Source: Rhodospirillales bacterium
Lineage (GTDB): Bacteria; Pseudomonadota; Alphaproteobacteria; Acetobacterales; Acetobacteraceae
DNA: 5,493 nt
NCBI GenBank assembly: GCA_025352915.1
Contig: JANXSA010000456.1
Span: 1 to 5,493 of the forward strand
Reading direction: 5' to 3'
Shown here: one piece after another, positions 5,452 to 5,493 of the stretch
Numbering within the stretch: position 1 is the first letter of the stretch
Layout: the number at the start of each line of letters is the position of its first letter
The notes under the pieces: model-generated
What the model saw: only the letters and a program-made list of their open reading frames with translations
Told to the model about the DNA's origin: nothing
The model's database searches: none
Translations under genes and position numbers: made by a program

Positions 5452-5493
5452 ACCTCGATTCTAAAGCGCCTTCGGCTCAGGGGGCCATCGGGG

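Noticed and set aside
5461..5493. Possible C-terminal end of a minus-strand gene (ten codons ending PEPKAL and a TAG stop at 5461-5463)
   Set aside because: Only ten codons are visible with no recognisable motif; it may equally be part of the palindromic repeat. It needs sequence beyond the window.

Overview
The window is GC-rich DNA (roughly two-thirds G+C by eye) from an alphaproteobacterium, most likely of the Acetobacteraceae/Rhodospirillales group. The placement rests on an alphaproteobacterial-type ribosomal protein S4 (205 aa, no cysteines), on AT-rich hairpin elements standing out of GC-rich DNA, and on a GGGTC/GACCC hairpin cluster at the right end that resembles intergenic repeats I remember from that group. 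This is inference, not a database result. It looks like ordinary chromosomal sequence. I see no tRNA, rRNA, insertion sequence, CRISPR array or phage gene.

Layout, left to right. Positions 1-322 (+) hold the C-terminal end of a thiamine-diphosphate enzyme of the acetolactate synthase-like family. Next, 366-584 (-) is a small glycine-rich two-helix membrane protein, bracketed by two related AT-rich hairpin elements in inverted orientation (323-372 and 621-663). A good sigma-70-like promoter (679-707) and a leader of about 130 nt precede rpsD (846-1463, +), which ends at a strong terminator (1481-1515). Convergent to rpsD is an M20-family amidohydrolase (1540-2739, -). Upstream of it on the same strand, separated by a terminator-like hairpin, is a 109-aa predicted secreted protein made of a signal peptide plus about 2.4 copies of a 24-residue acidic repeat (2857-3186, -). 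A 226-bp divergent intergenic region with a consensus -35 box then leads to a CrgA-type LysR regulator (3413-4339, +). It is followed 51 bp later by a class 3 (Rhizobium etli type) L-asparaginase (4391-5398, +). The last 95 bases hold a palindromic GC-rich intergenic repeat.

How the genes relate. The LysR gene and the asparaginase are probably one transcription unit, which suggests the regulator controls asparagine or amide nitrogen use. The M20 amidohydrolase also cleaves amide bonds but is separately transcribed, so a common pathway is only a possibility. rpsD stands alone and may be autoregulated through its long leader. I found no clear multi-gene undescribed system. The least explained items are the tandem-repeat secreted protein, whose two full repeat copies differ only at synonymous sites, and the pair of covarying AT-rich hairpin elements around the small membrane protein gene.
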